Assembly: GCA_943138885.2 (NCBI GenBank)
Contig: OW964555.2
Span: 40,362,459 to 40,426,458 of the forward strand
Direction of reading: 5' to 3'
Source of the DNA: Tholera decimalis
Lineage: Eukaryota > Arthropoda > Insecta > Lepidoptera > Noctuidae
Length of the DNA: 64,000 bases
Under the pieces are notes generated by a model. It did not search any database and was not told where the DNA came from. It saw only the letters and a program-made list of their open reading frames with translations. Of the stretch, positions 1-10,257 are shown in pieces; position 1 is the stretch's first letter, and each line of letters begins with the position of its first letter. A program made the position numbers and the translations under genes.

Positions 1-320
1 CCCGCATTGAATAAATCTTTTTATGGCCTACAGACAGTTCATCAGAACCTGGATTTTTGTGCACTTCATTCCAAAAGTATCGTACACGGAACTTGAAAAA
101 CTCCCTATTTCAATATCACTTATTTACAAGTTTATTCATATAATAATCAGTTAGGTGAATGAACTGAATGACCCAGTTCTATTGTGAGATCGTTCTGTTT
201 GACGAGCGATGCGGCGAATGAATCCTAGAATCCGTTCCAGCACGAGCTTTGGTTTTAGTTGTTTGCATAAATAAACTTTTGTTAAAATGATTCAGCTACC
301 TATCTACCTAGCATTCAATA
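1..320. other. AT-rich sequence, nothing recognised
   Basis: No open frame, tRNA-like box or terminal repeat could be recognised in this stretch. Confidence 0.4.
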
Positions 321-518
321 TCATACCAAGCACACACATACACACCTACCCTTACCTTTTTGGTGGCTATATAAACCAATGCGGGAGCGGCACGACTTGC
401 CGCAGACCAGACAAGAGAAGTTCGCGGTAGTAAATGTTGATCCACCTCGAAGTCGTATTGGTCTCTTGTCAGCGAGTCTCCTGAACCAAGCATCGTCGCA
501 ATACATGCGACCATCCAC
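321..518 (-). pseudogene. LINE ORF2 C-terminal zinc-finger fragment
   Basis: The minus strand encodes a short open segment with a Cys-x2-Cys pair followed by an SRIGLYSH-type motif (C-L-V-C-G-K-S-C-R-S-R-I-G-L-Y-S-H). From family knowledge, this CxxC...CRSRIGL.SH signature ends the ORF2 of many insect non-LTR retrotransposons. Only this tail is present: no reverse transcriptase lies upstream on the minus strand (519 onward), so it is a relic, not a gene. An independent C2H2-like finger is the alternative, but the isolated SRIGL motif favours a LINE. Confidence 0.55.
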
Positions 519-1930
519 TACATACTATCATTAATCTGTCCGCTTATGCAATTACTGTTATTTAATTCCACTATCACCTTTCTACTAATATTATGTTTAT
601 GTCATCGTCATTCAAAGTAATGTCATATTAGAATCTTGAACCAAATTTTTAGAAGACCACCATCTTTTACTCCTATTTATAATACAGATGTTTCTACCTA
701 ACGCGCGTATTAGGGCCTCACTTATTTTGTAAATATGATTAAGGATTAAGAAAGTGTTCTGAGCCGAGTGTTAGATGCGTGTATACACACGAGTGCTCGA
801 CCAAGTGCCAGGGTGAGGCGGACACTTGGACCCTGTTCTATTTGTCCATTTCCGCGCCTCCCTGCGCTGCCAAGCTTACCCTTGCTTATCAGCAGGTACA
901 AAAGTCTCCTTGGTGGGTACTTACTACTCGGCACACTCAAGTCACTCGCAGCACGCCACTGTTTTTACGAGTTCTAATATCAAAAGAAAAAAATATTTAT
1001 TTCACATGGAACTAAATGGCCACTTATAAAACGACAGAAGCAAGTGCATGATCCAAAAATGGTCGTTTCCTATGGAGACAAGAAACTCTTTTCAAAACAT
1101 ACTTTTTTTAAATGTGTCCATAATAGGCTACCTTAATTAATCATAATTTAAACCCTAGCCAGAGCTTATTAAAGACTTACAAACTGGGCGTCTACACGCT
1201 AAGGGCACCCCCTGTGTGGTACGCACCTATGCTTAGGACGTCGCTGGGGGAGAGCGAAAGGGAAAGGCTGAAGCGGATCATTATTTTTATTAGATGATGA
1301 ATTAAAGCTACTCAGCGGCGCGGGCTGGCTGTAGCAAGGGTCGGGGCGGGCAATTACAGGGACGTGGCGGCGGGCCTCGGTGGCGAGGAACGAAATAAGG
1401 TTGGGTATTTCTTTTGTGTCCATTTCCCGCTACTCTTACAAGCTTTTATTTAACTTGTCTTATTAATTAGTTTGGTAGTCATCAGCGCTGTTAATTGGTG
1501 GGTCCATCCGAGATCTCGTGATTTTGAGTTCATTGGTTGACCTACTAGCGACTCTTGCACGGATGTGAGGCACAACTTATTTTTAATTTTATCTATAGTT
1601 ACTTAATTGTATTTTCTTTTTTTTATTCATTCGTTAGTGTTCCCGGGTCAAATCTAGCAAATGGATTTTAAACCAATTATCCTCAACCGGTTTACATGAA
1701 ATTTTGCATACATATTTAATTTGAATGGTTAGCTAAGTTACGTCATTTTAAATTCAATATGGCAGACGGTCCAAGATGGAGGACATTAAAGGATATTAAA
1801 GGATTTGCTGAGATTTTTTTTAACTTGTTTTAAAAATGCTGCCCCTACGTTAAGATTTTCTTCTGTATCGCTGGAATGTTTTTAAATGTTAGTTATTTAA
1901 ATTTATTAGCACAAGCACCCAGACCCAAAA
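519..1930. other. Unassigned sequence with short open frames
   Basis: No known domain was found. Two moderately GC-rich islands (about 760-960 and 1195-1425) hold short open frames. The minus-strand frame at 1199-1423 is Pro/Arg-rich and ends in a run resembling LINE-derived text, but I cannot name it. They may be degraded retroelement pieces. Confidence 0.3.
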
Positions 1931-2045
1931 AGATATATGTACTTGGCCATACAAGCATTTCTTCCGTGTGGCAATCAAACCCGCGACACGCTGCACAGTA
2001 GCCTACTGCTGACCCACTGCACCAAATTGTATTTTCATTAAGCAT
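1930..2045 (-). repeat. tRNA-like SINE fragment
   Basis: On the minus strand a B-box-like GCGGGTTTGATTGCC segment follows a tRNA-like arm (GTGGGTCAGCAGTAGGCTAC). This is the arrangement of tRNA-derived SINE heads. No matching body could be traced, so it is a fragment. Confidence 0.4.
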
Positions 2046-2118
2046 CTTGCAAATCTCCAAGACGAGGTTCAAAGAAGAAGAAGAAGAGGGCAGTACCAGT
2101 GTCTCTTCGTGTGATGTA

Positions 2119-2871
2119 GTTTTTCAACCGACGACAAAAAAGGAGGAGGTTATCAATTCGACGCGTATATATACATTTTTTTTTTATGTATGATCATCGA
2201 GTACTCGAAGACGGCTGAACCGATTTAGAAATTTCTTTTTTTGTTTGATAGGGTATACTTCGACATTGGTATAATTTGTCACCAAGTCAGGATCTGATGA
2301 TGGGATCCTGGAGAAATCGAGGGAACTCTTCAAATATTATAGGCACACCTATGGCGTTTTGGGTATTTCTTATAGTAACTTGTGCAGTTGCTCTCAAAAA
2401 GTACCATTTGGGGAAGTGGAACTGATGATGAAGACCACAGATGACTGCCGAAACTACTCAATAATAAGTATTTCGTGGATTGCGATTCGATTACTTGAAT
2501 ATGGATATTAAGCACTTTATGCTCGTCACAATGCATATGGTGATATATAGCTGATGGTGAAGTACTAGGAGAACTCCTCAAAAATTAACGGCCCAGCATT
2601 GGGAAAAGCAATATTTTATAAAATGTTATAAGTAGATGACATTTAGGCTCTTGTAACTAGGTAAATTAAAAATCAACCAACTAAAAAGATTGAAATAAAA
2701 ACTTTTTACCAAAAAATTAAACCGACTCCCAAAAAACATTGCAAAGTGAAAAATAACTTTAATTTCGGAAGTCGGTGCCAAAAACGAAAATACAAAACTA
2801 AAGACACCGACTACCGAAATTAAAGTTATTTTTCACTTTGCAGTGTTTTTTGGGAGTCGGTTTAATTTTTT
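2119..2871 (+). repeat. Dispersed repeat family D, copy 1, with foldback end
   Basis: It starts with an 'accgac...aaaaaaggaggaggtt' head and continues through 'gatctgatgatggg' and 'ttgcgattcgattacttgaat'. The same text recurs at 24240-24860 and 46425-46830. The 3' part (2711-2871) is a large hairpin: about 70-bp arms, from 'aaaaaattaaaccgactccc' to its complement, nearly perfect around a short spacer. The family is unclassified and non-coding here. Confidence 0.7.
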
Positions 2872-3148
2872 CATTATTAAATATCAAAAGAATTTAGATA
2901 TATTTATTGAATAGACCCCATGTAACTGGGTTAAGGGCAGAAAGACGATGAAGTATCAAAATAATTTAACGGGATATTTACTGTGTGTATTTATTGTTGC
3001 CAGTTTCCGATATTTTGGCACTGTTGCAAGCGATCACGGATGAACTCGAAACATTCTAATCATACTGTTAATGACCTGTCAGTTTAAAAACTTAATTCTT
3101 TAATGTTTCTAATTTAGTATGTTTTAGTTTATTTCTAAGATTACCTCG
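2872..3148. other. Unassigned AT-rich sequence
   Basis: No feature recognised between repeat D and repeat A. Confidence 0.4.
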
Positions 3149-3241
3149 CCTATGAAGGGTTCCATAGTAACTACGCCAAATAACTTTGTTTTTCATAGTG
3201 TTTGTAGGAATTACAAATTTATATATGTGGTTTTAGAAAAT
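3149..3241 (+). repeat. Dispersed repeat family A, left half
   Basis: It carries 'atgaagggttccatagtaac...aactttgtttttcatagtg', the same text as at 52980 and 54550. It stops at 'tttagaaaatatat', exactly where intact copies continue with 'tgtatctcaaaaactgctga'. That continuation is found 2 kb downstream, so the LINE at 3242-5215 has split the repeat. Confidence 0.8.
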
Positions 3242-5215
3242 ATATATTCTTGGATGGAACAAGTATGTGAGGGATGCTCACAGGAATTCCAGGCAAAAGT
3301 TCACAAATTGGGTTTGGCATGGGAAACCACAAACGGGAATTATTTTTAACGAAATGGTTGAATCACGAAGGATTTTCAAACAAAAGCTGAAGCTTTGTCA
3401 AAACAAGCAAGACCAAATTAAAATGGATATTTTAGCATCAAAACATGATAGAAAAGATTTTCGTGGGTTTTGGAAACACACCAAAAAATTAAATCCTAAG
3501 CCTGGAATACCGGTGAGCGTCGCCGGGGCTAGCACGCCCAGGGAAATCGCAAACTTGTTTTTGAATCATTTTAAATTACATCTTCCTGTGAAACCGGACG
3601 TTGAGGGTGGCGTTGTTGCTGGGGCTGATGTGTCAGAGGTGCCTGCCCGTATTACGGCTAAGCAGATTAGTTTAATTATTAAAAGTATGAGACGTGGGAA
3701 GTCGCCGGGACATGACAGCCTCAGCATAGAACATTTGGAACATGCCGGACCGCATCTCCCTCGGCTGTTAGCATTACTGTTTACTTTCTGTATCCGACAC
3801 TCCTACCTACCCGTTGATTTAATGAGAACAGTGGTTGTACCAATACTGAAAAATAAAACAGGTGACGTTAGTGACATGGGTAATTATCGACCGATCTCGC
3901 TAGCGACTATAACGGCTAAGGTACTTGACAGTGTGTTCGAGGGACAACTTAGTAAACACCTTCAAATACACGATGCGCAATTCGGCTTTGGCCTCAGCTA
4001 TCCACTGAAAGTGCTATCTTTGCCCTCAAGCATACTGTCAGGTATTATACAAAGAGAAATACGCCAGTATATGCAGCGTTTCTAGATCTTTCCAGGGCGT
4101 TCGACCTAGTTAGTTACGACTTATTGTGGAGTAAGTTGCGCGAAGCGGGAGTGCCCGACGCCATTACAAATATGTTTCAGTATTGGTATGGCCACCAAAC
4201 CAACCAAGTCAGATGGGCCAATGATTTGTCTGACGAGTACAGGTTGGAATGCGGGGTGAGACAGGGTGGATTGACCTCGCCAGCGCTTTTCAACCTGTAT
4301 ATAAACCAGCTGATTGTCGGGCTTAGTAGCACACAGGTTGGCTGTTCTATTGACGGTCTTTATGTCAATAGCATCAGCTATGCGGACGATATGGTCCTGC
4401 TCAGTCCGTCAGTTAGTGCACTCAGAAGGTTGTTGGCCGTCTGCGAGGCGTATGCGGAGGAACATGGTCTTAGGTATAACGTTCAAAAGAGCAAACTACT
4501 TGTTTTTAGGGTAAACCAAAAAAAACCGGCATATATACCCCCGGTTATGTTAAGTGGGGTGGCTCTTGAACGTGTATCAGATTTTAAATACCTTGGGCAC
4601 ATTGTAACTGAGGATTTAAAAGATGATGCTGTCATGGAAAGAGAACGGAGGGCGTTGGCTGTCCGATGCAATATGCTGGCCCGCAGGTTTGCGCGTTGTA
4701 CACCAGAGGTGAAATTAACTCTTTTTAAGGCTTTTTGCCAATCGGTGTACACGTGCACTCTGTGGGTTCGGTATACGCAAAGGGCATACAACGCCCTCAG
4801 AGTTCAGTACAATAACACCTTCAGGATGTTGTTGGGGCTCCCACGTTACTGTAGCGCCTCAGGTATGTTTGCCGAAGCACGTGTGGATGGTTTCAACACC
4901 ATCCTACGAAAACGGATGGCGTCCATGATGCGTAGAGTGCGTGGGAGCGCTAACAGCATTCTGAGGGTCATCAGTGATAAGCCGTGTTGCGACATCATGG
5001 CTCACTGGGTGCATATACACGTGCATGTGCCCGGGGTGACAGGTGAGCGCGGCCGGTATAGGAAATAATGTGTATTTTATTGTTACTAACATAGTATGTA
5101 AGTATTGTGTACCTACTAACAATATTTAAATGTATAGGCGTTTGTTATTAACATAGTTTATAAGTCATGTATAATACTAACAAAACTATGGATCTTGAGG
5201 TCTGAAATAAAATAT
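3242..5215 (+). mobile_element. 5'-truncated non-LTR retrotransposon (CR1/Jockey-type) nested in repeat A
   Basis: The insertion begins abruptly at 'attcttggatggaac' inside repeat A. It carries endonuclease-reverse transcriptase linker and RT sequence and ends in an AT-rich tail (aaataaaatatttttatttt). The other half of repeat A follows at about 5216. The target duplication is unclear; a short 'tatat' is possible. A second, older fragment of this LINE family lies at 45425-46030. Confidence 0.75.
3267..5068 (+). pseudogene. LINE reverse transcriptase, frameshifted
   Basis: This is the RT of a non-LTR retrotransposon. The first frame (to about 3995) shows the linker and RT start, including GKSPGHD and NYRPISLATITAKVLD. 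The second frame (from about 3999) runs through FLDLSRAFDLVSYDLLW (RT motif with catalytic Asp), VRQGGLTSPALFNLYIN and SYADDMVLLSP (YADD active site), then thumb sequence and a C-terminal MFAEAR...R region. One small deletion near 3995 shifts the frame just after QFGFG. There is no endonuclease domain, so the copy is 5'-truncated and dead. The clade (CR1 or Jockey group) is inferred from motif style; phylogeny would settle it. Confidence 0.85.
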
Positions 5216-5650
5216 TTTTATTTTATTTATTTTATATCTCAAATACTGCTGACCTGATCTCGTTCAAATCAATTTTCGTTGAAAGTTTACATTAAGATCT
5301 ACTGCATATATATTTTTTATTTTTCACTCTATTACTATAGAAGTTGGGGGGACACATTTTACCATTTTGGAAGCGTATATCTTTTAAATGATTGGAAAAC
5401 TGGTTTAGAAACCTCAATTTCATTTTTAAATACCTGTCTATAGATACCACACATGCATAAGTTTCATGAAAAAAAAATATTTTCGGTTTCAGTTCCATGT
5501 ATGGAGAACCCCCCACAATTTTTAATATTTTTTTCTTAAAATCTGAAAACGGTTCACAGAATACATCTATCTACCAAGTTTCACATGTATAGTCCTAATA
5601 GTTTCGGAATAAAATGGCTGTGACATACAGACGAACGGTTGTTTATTTAA
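5216..5650 (+). repeat. Dispersed repeat family A, right half
   Basis: It resumes repeat A at 'atatctcaaatactgctgac' and runs through 'tagaagttggggggacacatttt' and 'tcggaataaaatggctgtga'. This is parallel to 54720-55200 and completes the copy interrupted at 3241. Confidence 0.8.
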
Positions 5651-6353
5651 ACGCGCTAATCTTCGAAATTACTGGGTGGATTTGGATGAATTCTAGAAGT
5701 CAAAAAAGTTGGATTATGTTTTATCGTATTAAAGTCCGAAAAGGGAGCGAAGCTCTACGCGACTGCTATTTATCATTATAATTCAAAAATACGTGTAAAC
5801 ACGTGTTAGTATAATTCAACTGGCTCGCCCATCTTACCCGGTACGTGTCATCAGGGCATTACTAAACATTTTCATAATAATATTTTAATAATATCCAAAT
5901 ACATTCATAAAGAAACATATATGATTGAGCTGAGTCACGTAGCCCATTAAATATACCGTTTGAGCCGACATATTAATGAGGGTTAGAGCTGTACCCGATG
6001 TTAAGAAAGATCAATTTATCATCATCAGTGACAGTGTTTAAACCATGTTACTTATCTTGTTGATTAGCTAATGTTTTTATTGTATATCTCGAAATACTCG
6101 TACGTTAGTAGTTAACTTAACTTACGTAGTAAGCAGCTAAGCGTTTGAACTTTGCTCTAAATCGATAAGAATGATATTTGTTCTACAGTTTATTTAAGAA
6201 ACAGAGAAATAGAATTTCTAAAAAAATCAATTCCACCACTTCTGTATTAAGCTCGTCCTCGTACATAAACTCTCCTATTGCATTTCTATTTTTGTGTATT
6301 TGTGATTGCAATTAAGATAAAGGCGAAAATAAATAAAAACGATTACACGCGCC
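5651..6353. other. Unassigned AT-rich sequence
   Basis: No motif, reading frame or terminal repeat recognised. Confidence 0.4.
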
Positions 6354-6369
6354 AAGACTATAAAACAAT
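6354..6369 (+). repeat. Target-site duplication of R1-type LINE copy 1 (left)
   Basis: AGACTATAAAACAAT here recurs at 10566-10581, immediately after the LINE poly-A tract. At least the 14 bases GACTATAAAACAAT are exact. Confidence 0.8.
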
Positions 6370-6600
6370 CGAATCGGCCAACCTCCTTGCCGGATTGCTG
6401 CCCTGGGATCTGGAGGCGACTGCCCTCCAGCGCGTCTTTAGCTGGGTATCCATTTGCGCAGCCTCGTGGCGAGCTGCCTCATCCTGAGCGTGCCGCGGGC
6501 TGCGGAAAGTACATGCGTCTCCATTTGAGCACACATAATATCGAATCGAGCGGCAAGCCTCAACCCGAGCCACGATTTTCTCAATTCCTCATTAACCACC

Positions 6601-8424
6601 ATGGTTGACGCACGTAAAGTCGCTCCAGCATTAGTAGTAATTAGTCACTACAAAAGCAAGCAACATAAGAAACGGAAACATCGATGGTGGATTAAGGAAA
6701 TATATCGTCAGCGAAATGTTCATGCTAAACAATTGTTGTCAGATATGACCTTTGAAGGCGTAGAAGAAACTATTAAAAATTTTACCACAACGAACTCTGA
6801 AACCTTTGAAGATCTATGTATCAAGCTTGAACCAATAATTGGAAAAAAAGATACATCGTTTCGCAAAACAATCACAACAAAAGAACGACTGGCCATTACC
6901 CTGAGGTTTTTAACAAGTGGTGATTCGTTTGTTAGTTTGCAATACCTTTTTAGAGTGTCAAAGCAATCTATTTCAAAAATTGTTCGCGAAACATGTGATG
7001 CCTTTAAAAGTGCTCAAAGAATATGTTCAGGTATGTTAAAAATGCTTTATTAATCAAAATTTTAGTAAACTATAAAGTTACAATAATGACAGAGTAGTAA
7101 ATTGTTCAGTATTTCCAGTAGAATCTTGTGAGTTCACAGAAGTTTGCCCATATTGTTGGGAATTTTGTACGTTCGCAGAAGTTTAGCCGTATTGTTGCGT
7201 GTAGTATCCTTGTTGTCGTGTACCTGGTAACATCCCGGTATCAGCTTGAAATAAGATATCCATTATAGCTTTTTTAACGTGTGCTAAAGTAATTGGATCA
7301 TATTTTCTAAGTTCTGCAGTAATATGTTTACCAAACGTATCATAAATTATCATCTGTATAATTTAACACTTCCATAGCTTATCTAGATCTATATTATCTT
7401 CACAAGCATCAATCATTTTTCTTTTATTTGATCTTGAAATTTCGGGCTGCGTCTATTGTTGATCATCGCGGGGCAAAGATGATCGCTCGGAAGAAGAAGT
7501 TTCACGCATCGATTCATTTTCTTCGAATAATTCTTCATTCTGTAAATTAAAATAAATAAAATCATCAAATAATGTTTTAGCAGCACGATAGCCTAATAGT
7601 AAAATATGTGATAATTTTCAGATACCATCATCAGAAGAAGAATGGTTAAAAGTAGCACAAGATTTTGAAAACCAGTGGCATTTACCTTACTGTGTGGGGG
7701 CCCTCGTTGGCAAACATATTATTCTTCAATCACAAATTAATAGTCACGGAAAATACATAAATTATAAAAAAATTCCCAGCATCGTATTGCTTGGCTTGGT
7801 GGATGCTAATTATAATTTTATGTATATAGACGTTAGATGTCAAGGACTTAAAGGTTGGAGTCTTTAAAAACAGTGCATTGTACAAATCATTAGAAAATAA
7901 TGAATTAAAGTTACCAGCACCCTGTATATTACAGACACCATATTTGATTAAAGTACCCTGTTATATTAGCTGACAAGGCATTTGCTTTAAACAATTATAC
8001 TATGAAACCGTTTGAAGGAACCCCAGACAATGGTTCTCCGGAAAGAATATTCAATTACCGTCTATCTAGAGCAGGAAAGGTAGTAGAAAATGCTTTTGGC
8101 ATCATGATTTCTGTATTTAGAGTGTTAAGAAAACCAATGTTATTGGAACCAGAAATTGCTATGAAAGTGGTACTGGCTACTGTTTATTTGCATAACTTTT
8201 TACGAAAAACAAAGGCAAATATTTATACACCACCAGGAAATTTAGACTCTGAAATCGATGGAAATTTCGTAAAAGAGTCGTGGAGGAATGAACCAGATTC
8301 GACTTCTTTTGTGCCTTTACGTGCAATTCCTCGAAGGTCTGCAAATGACGCAAAAGCAATTCGGTCACACTTGGCTACACACTTCGTTATAAATGGACAA
8401 ATAACACTGCAACATAGATTTTAA
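6601..8424 (+). pseudogene. HARBI1-like Harbinger transposase, two exons, broken
   Basis: This is a DDE nuclease family. Exon 1 (6601-7030) has the N-terminal helical region and an HTH-like TKERLAITLRFLTSGDS...SKQSISKIVRETCDAF. A donor CAG/GTATGT at 7030/7031 and an acceptor TTTTCAG at 7621 bound a 591-bp intron. Exon 2 begins IPSSEEEWLKVAQDFE. The upstream reading VLKEYVQ joins it in phase only if one A is removed from the AAAA run near 7010, so exon 1 carries a +1 frameshift. The first catalytic Asp (usual GAIDGKH) is Val here (GALVGKH, about 7700). LADKAF (second Asp, 7966-7983) and VVENAFG (Glu) survive. Further frameshifts lie near 7845 and 7955. The last frame, 8002-8424, ends normally. 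The enzyme is inactive. Confidence 0.88.
7183..7533 (-). pseudogene. MADF/BESS-like accessory ORF remnant inside the transposase intron
   Basis: Read on the minus strand, this gives an acidic/serine-rich stretch (EENESMRETSSSERSS), then KRKMIDACEDNIDLDKLW, then DTFGKHITAELRKYDP and HVKKAIMDILFQAD, ending GYYTQQYG and a stop at 7183. Two in-frame stops break it. The FGK.I..ELR...I..ILF pattern resembles the C-terminal part of MADF/BESS proteins, and Harbinger elements usually encode a second DNA-binding protein of the MADF/Myb type. Unusually, it lies antisense inside the predicted intron of the transposase. Identification is moderate, as only a short conserved block is visible. Confidence 0.5.
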
Positions 8425-8770
8425 ACATAAAATTTAATTAGCACTAATCACTATCCGAATCAGAAGAAAACATTATGTACGTTTAAACACTGCGAGGTTC
8501 TGTTCAGAAATGAAAGAAATAACGCCAGAGCACGCCACGACACGACACATAAGTGTGCACACTCACCGTCACGACAGTAAGCACCACGACACGCCACGAC
8601 ACGTAAATATGTTTCCGCCTTTAGCCCAATGCTTACTGACCCCAGATACTTACAAAAGGCGACGGTTCTGAATTTTTTGTGTCTCTTGCTGCAGAAGGCG
8701 ACGATGTGTCGATAGACATTGAGTTTTGAGTCTCACGGGGAGAGAACTTGTCAGCCAAGAAGTAAAAGTG
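8425..8770. other. Harbinger 3' non-coding segment
   Basis: It contains repeated CACGACACGCCACGACACG text (about 8530-8605) and no reading frame. It lies inside the Harbinger element. Confidence 0.4.
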
Positions 8771-8778
8771 CTCATAAG

Positions 8779-9121
8779 CAGGGCCGGATTAACCATTAGG
8801 CGGAGTAGGCAACTGCCTAGGGGCCCCACATCAACTAAGGGCCCAGGCCCAGTGCACGCACCAAGGAAACATGTTTCTTCGAACGAGTATTTGATGTGCG
8901 TGTGAACTTAGGGACCTCACTGTTATCTCACAAAATACAAATCGTTCGATTTAGTAGTAGAATTAAAACAATTTTAGAACAAATCTGGGAATAAGTATCA
9001 AATATATTAAAAACCACAGCCCGATTCCTCAGTTCACACACGATTTGGTCAGTCAAACTAAGAAAAGGGGCCCCGAGAATGCCATTGCCTTAGGGCTTCT
9101 GACAGGGTAAATCCGGCTCTG
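8779..9121 (+). mobile_element. Non-autonomous hAT element with perfect 8-bp TSD
   Basis: The left end CAGGGCCGGATTAACC and the inverted right end CAGAGCCGGATTTACC bound a 343-bp insertion. CTCATAAG is present exactly at 8771-8778 and 9122-9129. An 8-bp duplication and CAG-type TIRs are hallmarks of the hAT superfamily. There is no coding capacity. It lies within the Harbinger element. Confidence 0.88.
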
Positions 9122-9172
9122 CTCATAAGCGAACCATTTCGATATATACACCTCATTACGTGAGGTGTATAT

Positions 9173-9262
9173 TAGAGCCGGATTAACTCTATCAGAAGCC
9201 CTAAGGCAATGGCATTCTCGGGGCCCCTTTTCTTAGTTTGACTGACCAAATCGTGTGTGAAA
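9173..9262 (-). repeat. Inverted partial copy of the hAT MITE right end
   Basis: GAGCCGGATTAACTCTATCAG...CGGGGCCCCTTTTCTTAG is the reverse complement of 9028-9121. It lies only about 50 bp away and forms an inverted pair with the intact copy. A short palindrome (atatacacctca...tgaggtgtatat, about 9146-9174) sits between them. Confidence 0.75.
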
Positions 9263-9665
9263 AGATCCACAAAGCGAAGTAATTTTTTTTTACTTCGGAA
9301 ATGGGTAGTTTCATTTCCTTGCTTATTATTTTCTAAGAATCTTCTTTCAATTGTTTATTATAATGATGCGGTGAAGTTAGATCCCACAAATGTCGGTAGT
9401 TTTCATAAAACTTAATTAATTCGATACATTTCTCATTATCCATTTTTCCGCGTGCCGAGCACACGTACGTCCGTCTCCACTAAACGCACGCCTCACACTG
9501 GGCGTCTTTGAGCATGGCCATTTACCGACACGATTTGGCTCGCTGCGCGGCCGCCTCGTTTGGTTCAAGTCGCGGCAAGCCTCGACTCGCGGCACGGTCT
9601 CCACTAGATCTGCCTCGGGTCAAGGCAGCAGCTCGGCCCGAGGCTGCCTCAAATGGATACCCAGC
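9263..9665. other. Harbinger right subterminal region
   Basis: The GC-rich last 200 bp is an inverted, diverged counterpart of 6441-6600. Open frames that run from here into the LINE are chance fusions. Confidence 0.5.
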
Positions 9666-9668
9666 TTA

Positions 9669-10257
9669 TGAATGGCGCGTGGAGGCGCAGCGCCGGGGCG
9701 TATCCCCGCTGCCTCGAGAAGTCGAGGCGCGGCGGGAAGAGCTCCGGCGCGATCTCAGGGCAGTATGGAGGGAACGACTGTCGCAACCGACGGCCGGGCA
9801 CGCCGCAATTGCGGCGGTAAGACCCCTCTTTGAGGAGTGGCTAGATCGGCGTCACGGCGTCCTGACCTACCGCATGACGCAGGTCCTCACCGGACACGGA
9901 AGTTTCGGGAGGTACCTGTGTCTGATGGGTAAGGAAGAGACGCCTGGGTGTCACCACTGCGAGGGTCGCCCTGAGGACACAGTCGAGCACACGGTGCAGG
10001 ACTGCCCAGCTTGGGCAGAGCACCGACGTGTCCTCACGGCGACAATAGGCGGAGACCTCTCGCGCCCGGCCTTGGTCGAGGCCATGCTGCGGGGCGAGAG
10101 GGAGTGGGAAGCGGTCGCCTCCTTCTGCGAAGCAGTCATGCTTCCGAAGGAGGAGGCGGGCCGCGTGAGGGAGAGGATGGCGTCCTCCCTCCAGCCCAGC
10201 CGCAGTGGTAGACGCCCACGGCGTCGGACGTCGGCCGACGATCTCCGGCCACCGTAG
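9669..10257 (+). pseudogene. R1-clade LINE ORF2 C-terminus, copy 1
   Basis: This is the C-terminal, post-reverse-transcriptase part of an R1-clade polyprotein. It shows EWRVEAQRRGVSPLP, HGVLTYRMTQVLTGHGSFGRYL, then the zinc-knuckle-like C-H-H-C...EDTVEHTVQDCPAW, an acidic/hydrophobic ALVEAMLRGEREWEAVASF block and an Arg-rich tail ending RPP. The missing upstream part lies at 6370-6440, across the Harbinger insertion. Apparent initiation codons are not genuine. Endonuclease and RT cores are absent, so it is non-functional. Confidence 0.85.

Larger units (their letters stand above)
6441..9665 (+). mobile_element. PIF/Harbinger DNA transposon, degenerate
   Basis: The termini are inverted copies: GCTGGGTATCCATTTG at 6441 and its complement ending at 9665. 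They are flanked by TTA on both sides (6438-6440 and 9666-9668), the 3-bp TWA duplication typical of PIF/Harbinger. Subterminal similarity extends further (gcagcctcg...gagctgc). The element holds a broken HARBI1-like transposase, an antisense MADF-like remnant and an inserted hAT. It lies inside R1-type LINE copy 1, so it is younger than that LINE. Confidence 0.88.

Noticed and set aside
1199..1423. Pro/Arg-rich minus-strand frame as a gene
   Set aside because: No homologous domain recognised, biased composition and degenerate surroundings; left unassigned.
9508..9668. N-terminal extension of the LINE open frame
   Set aside because: It is Harbinger terminal sequence fused by chance to the LINE reading frame.
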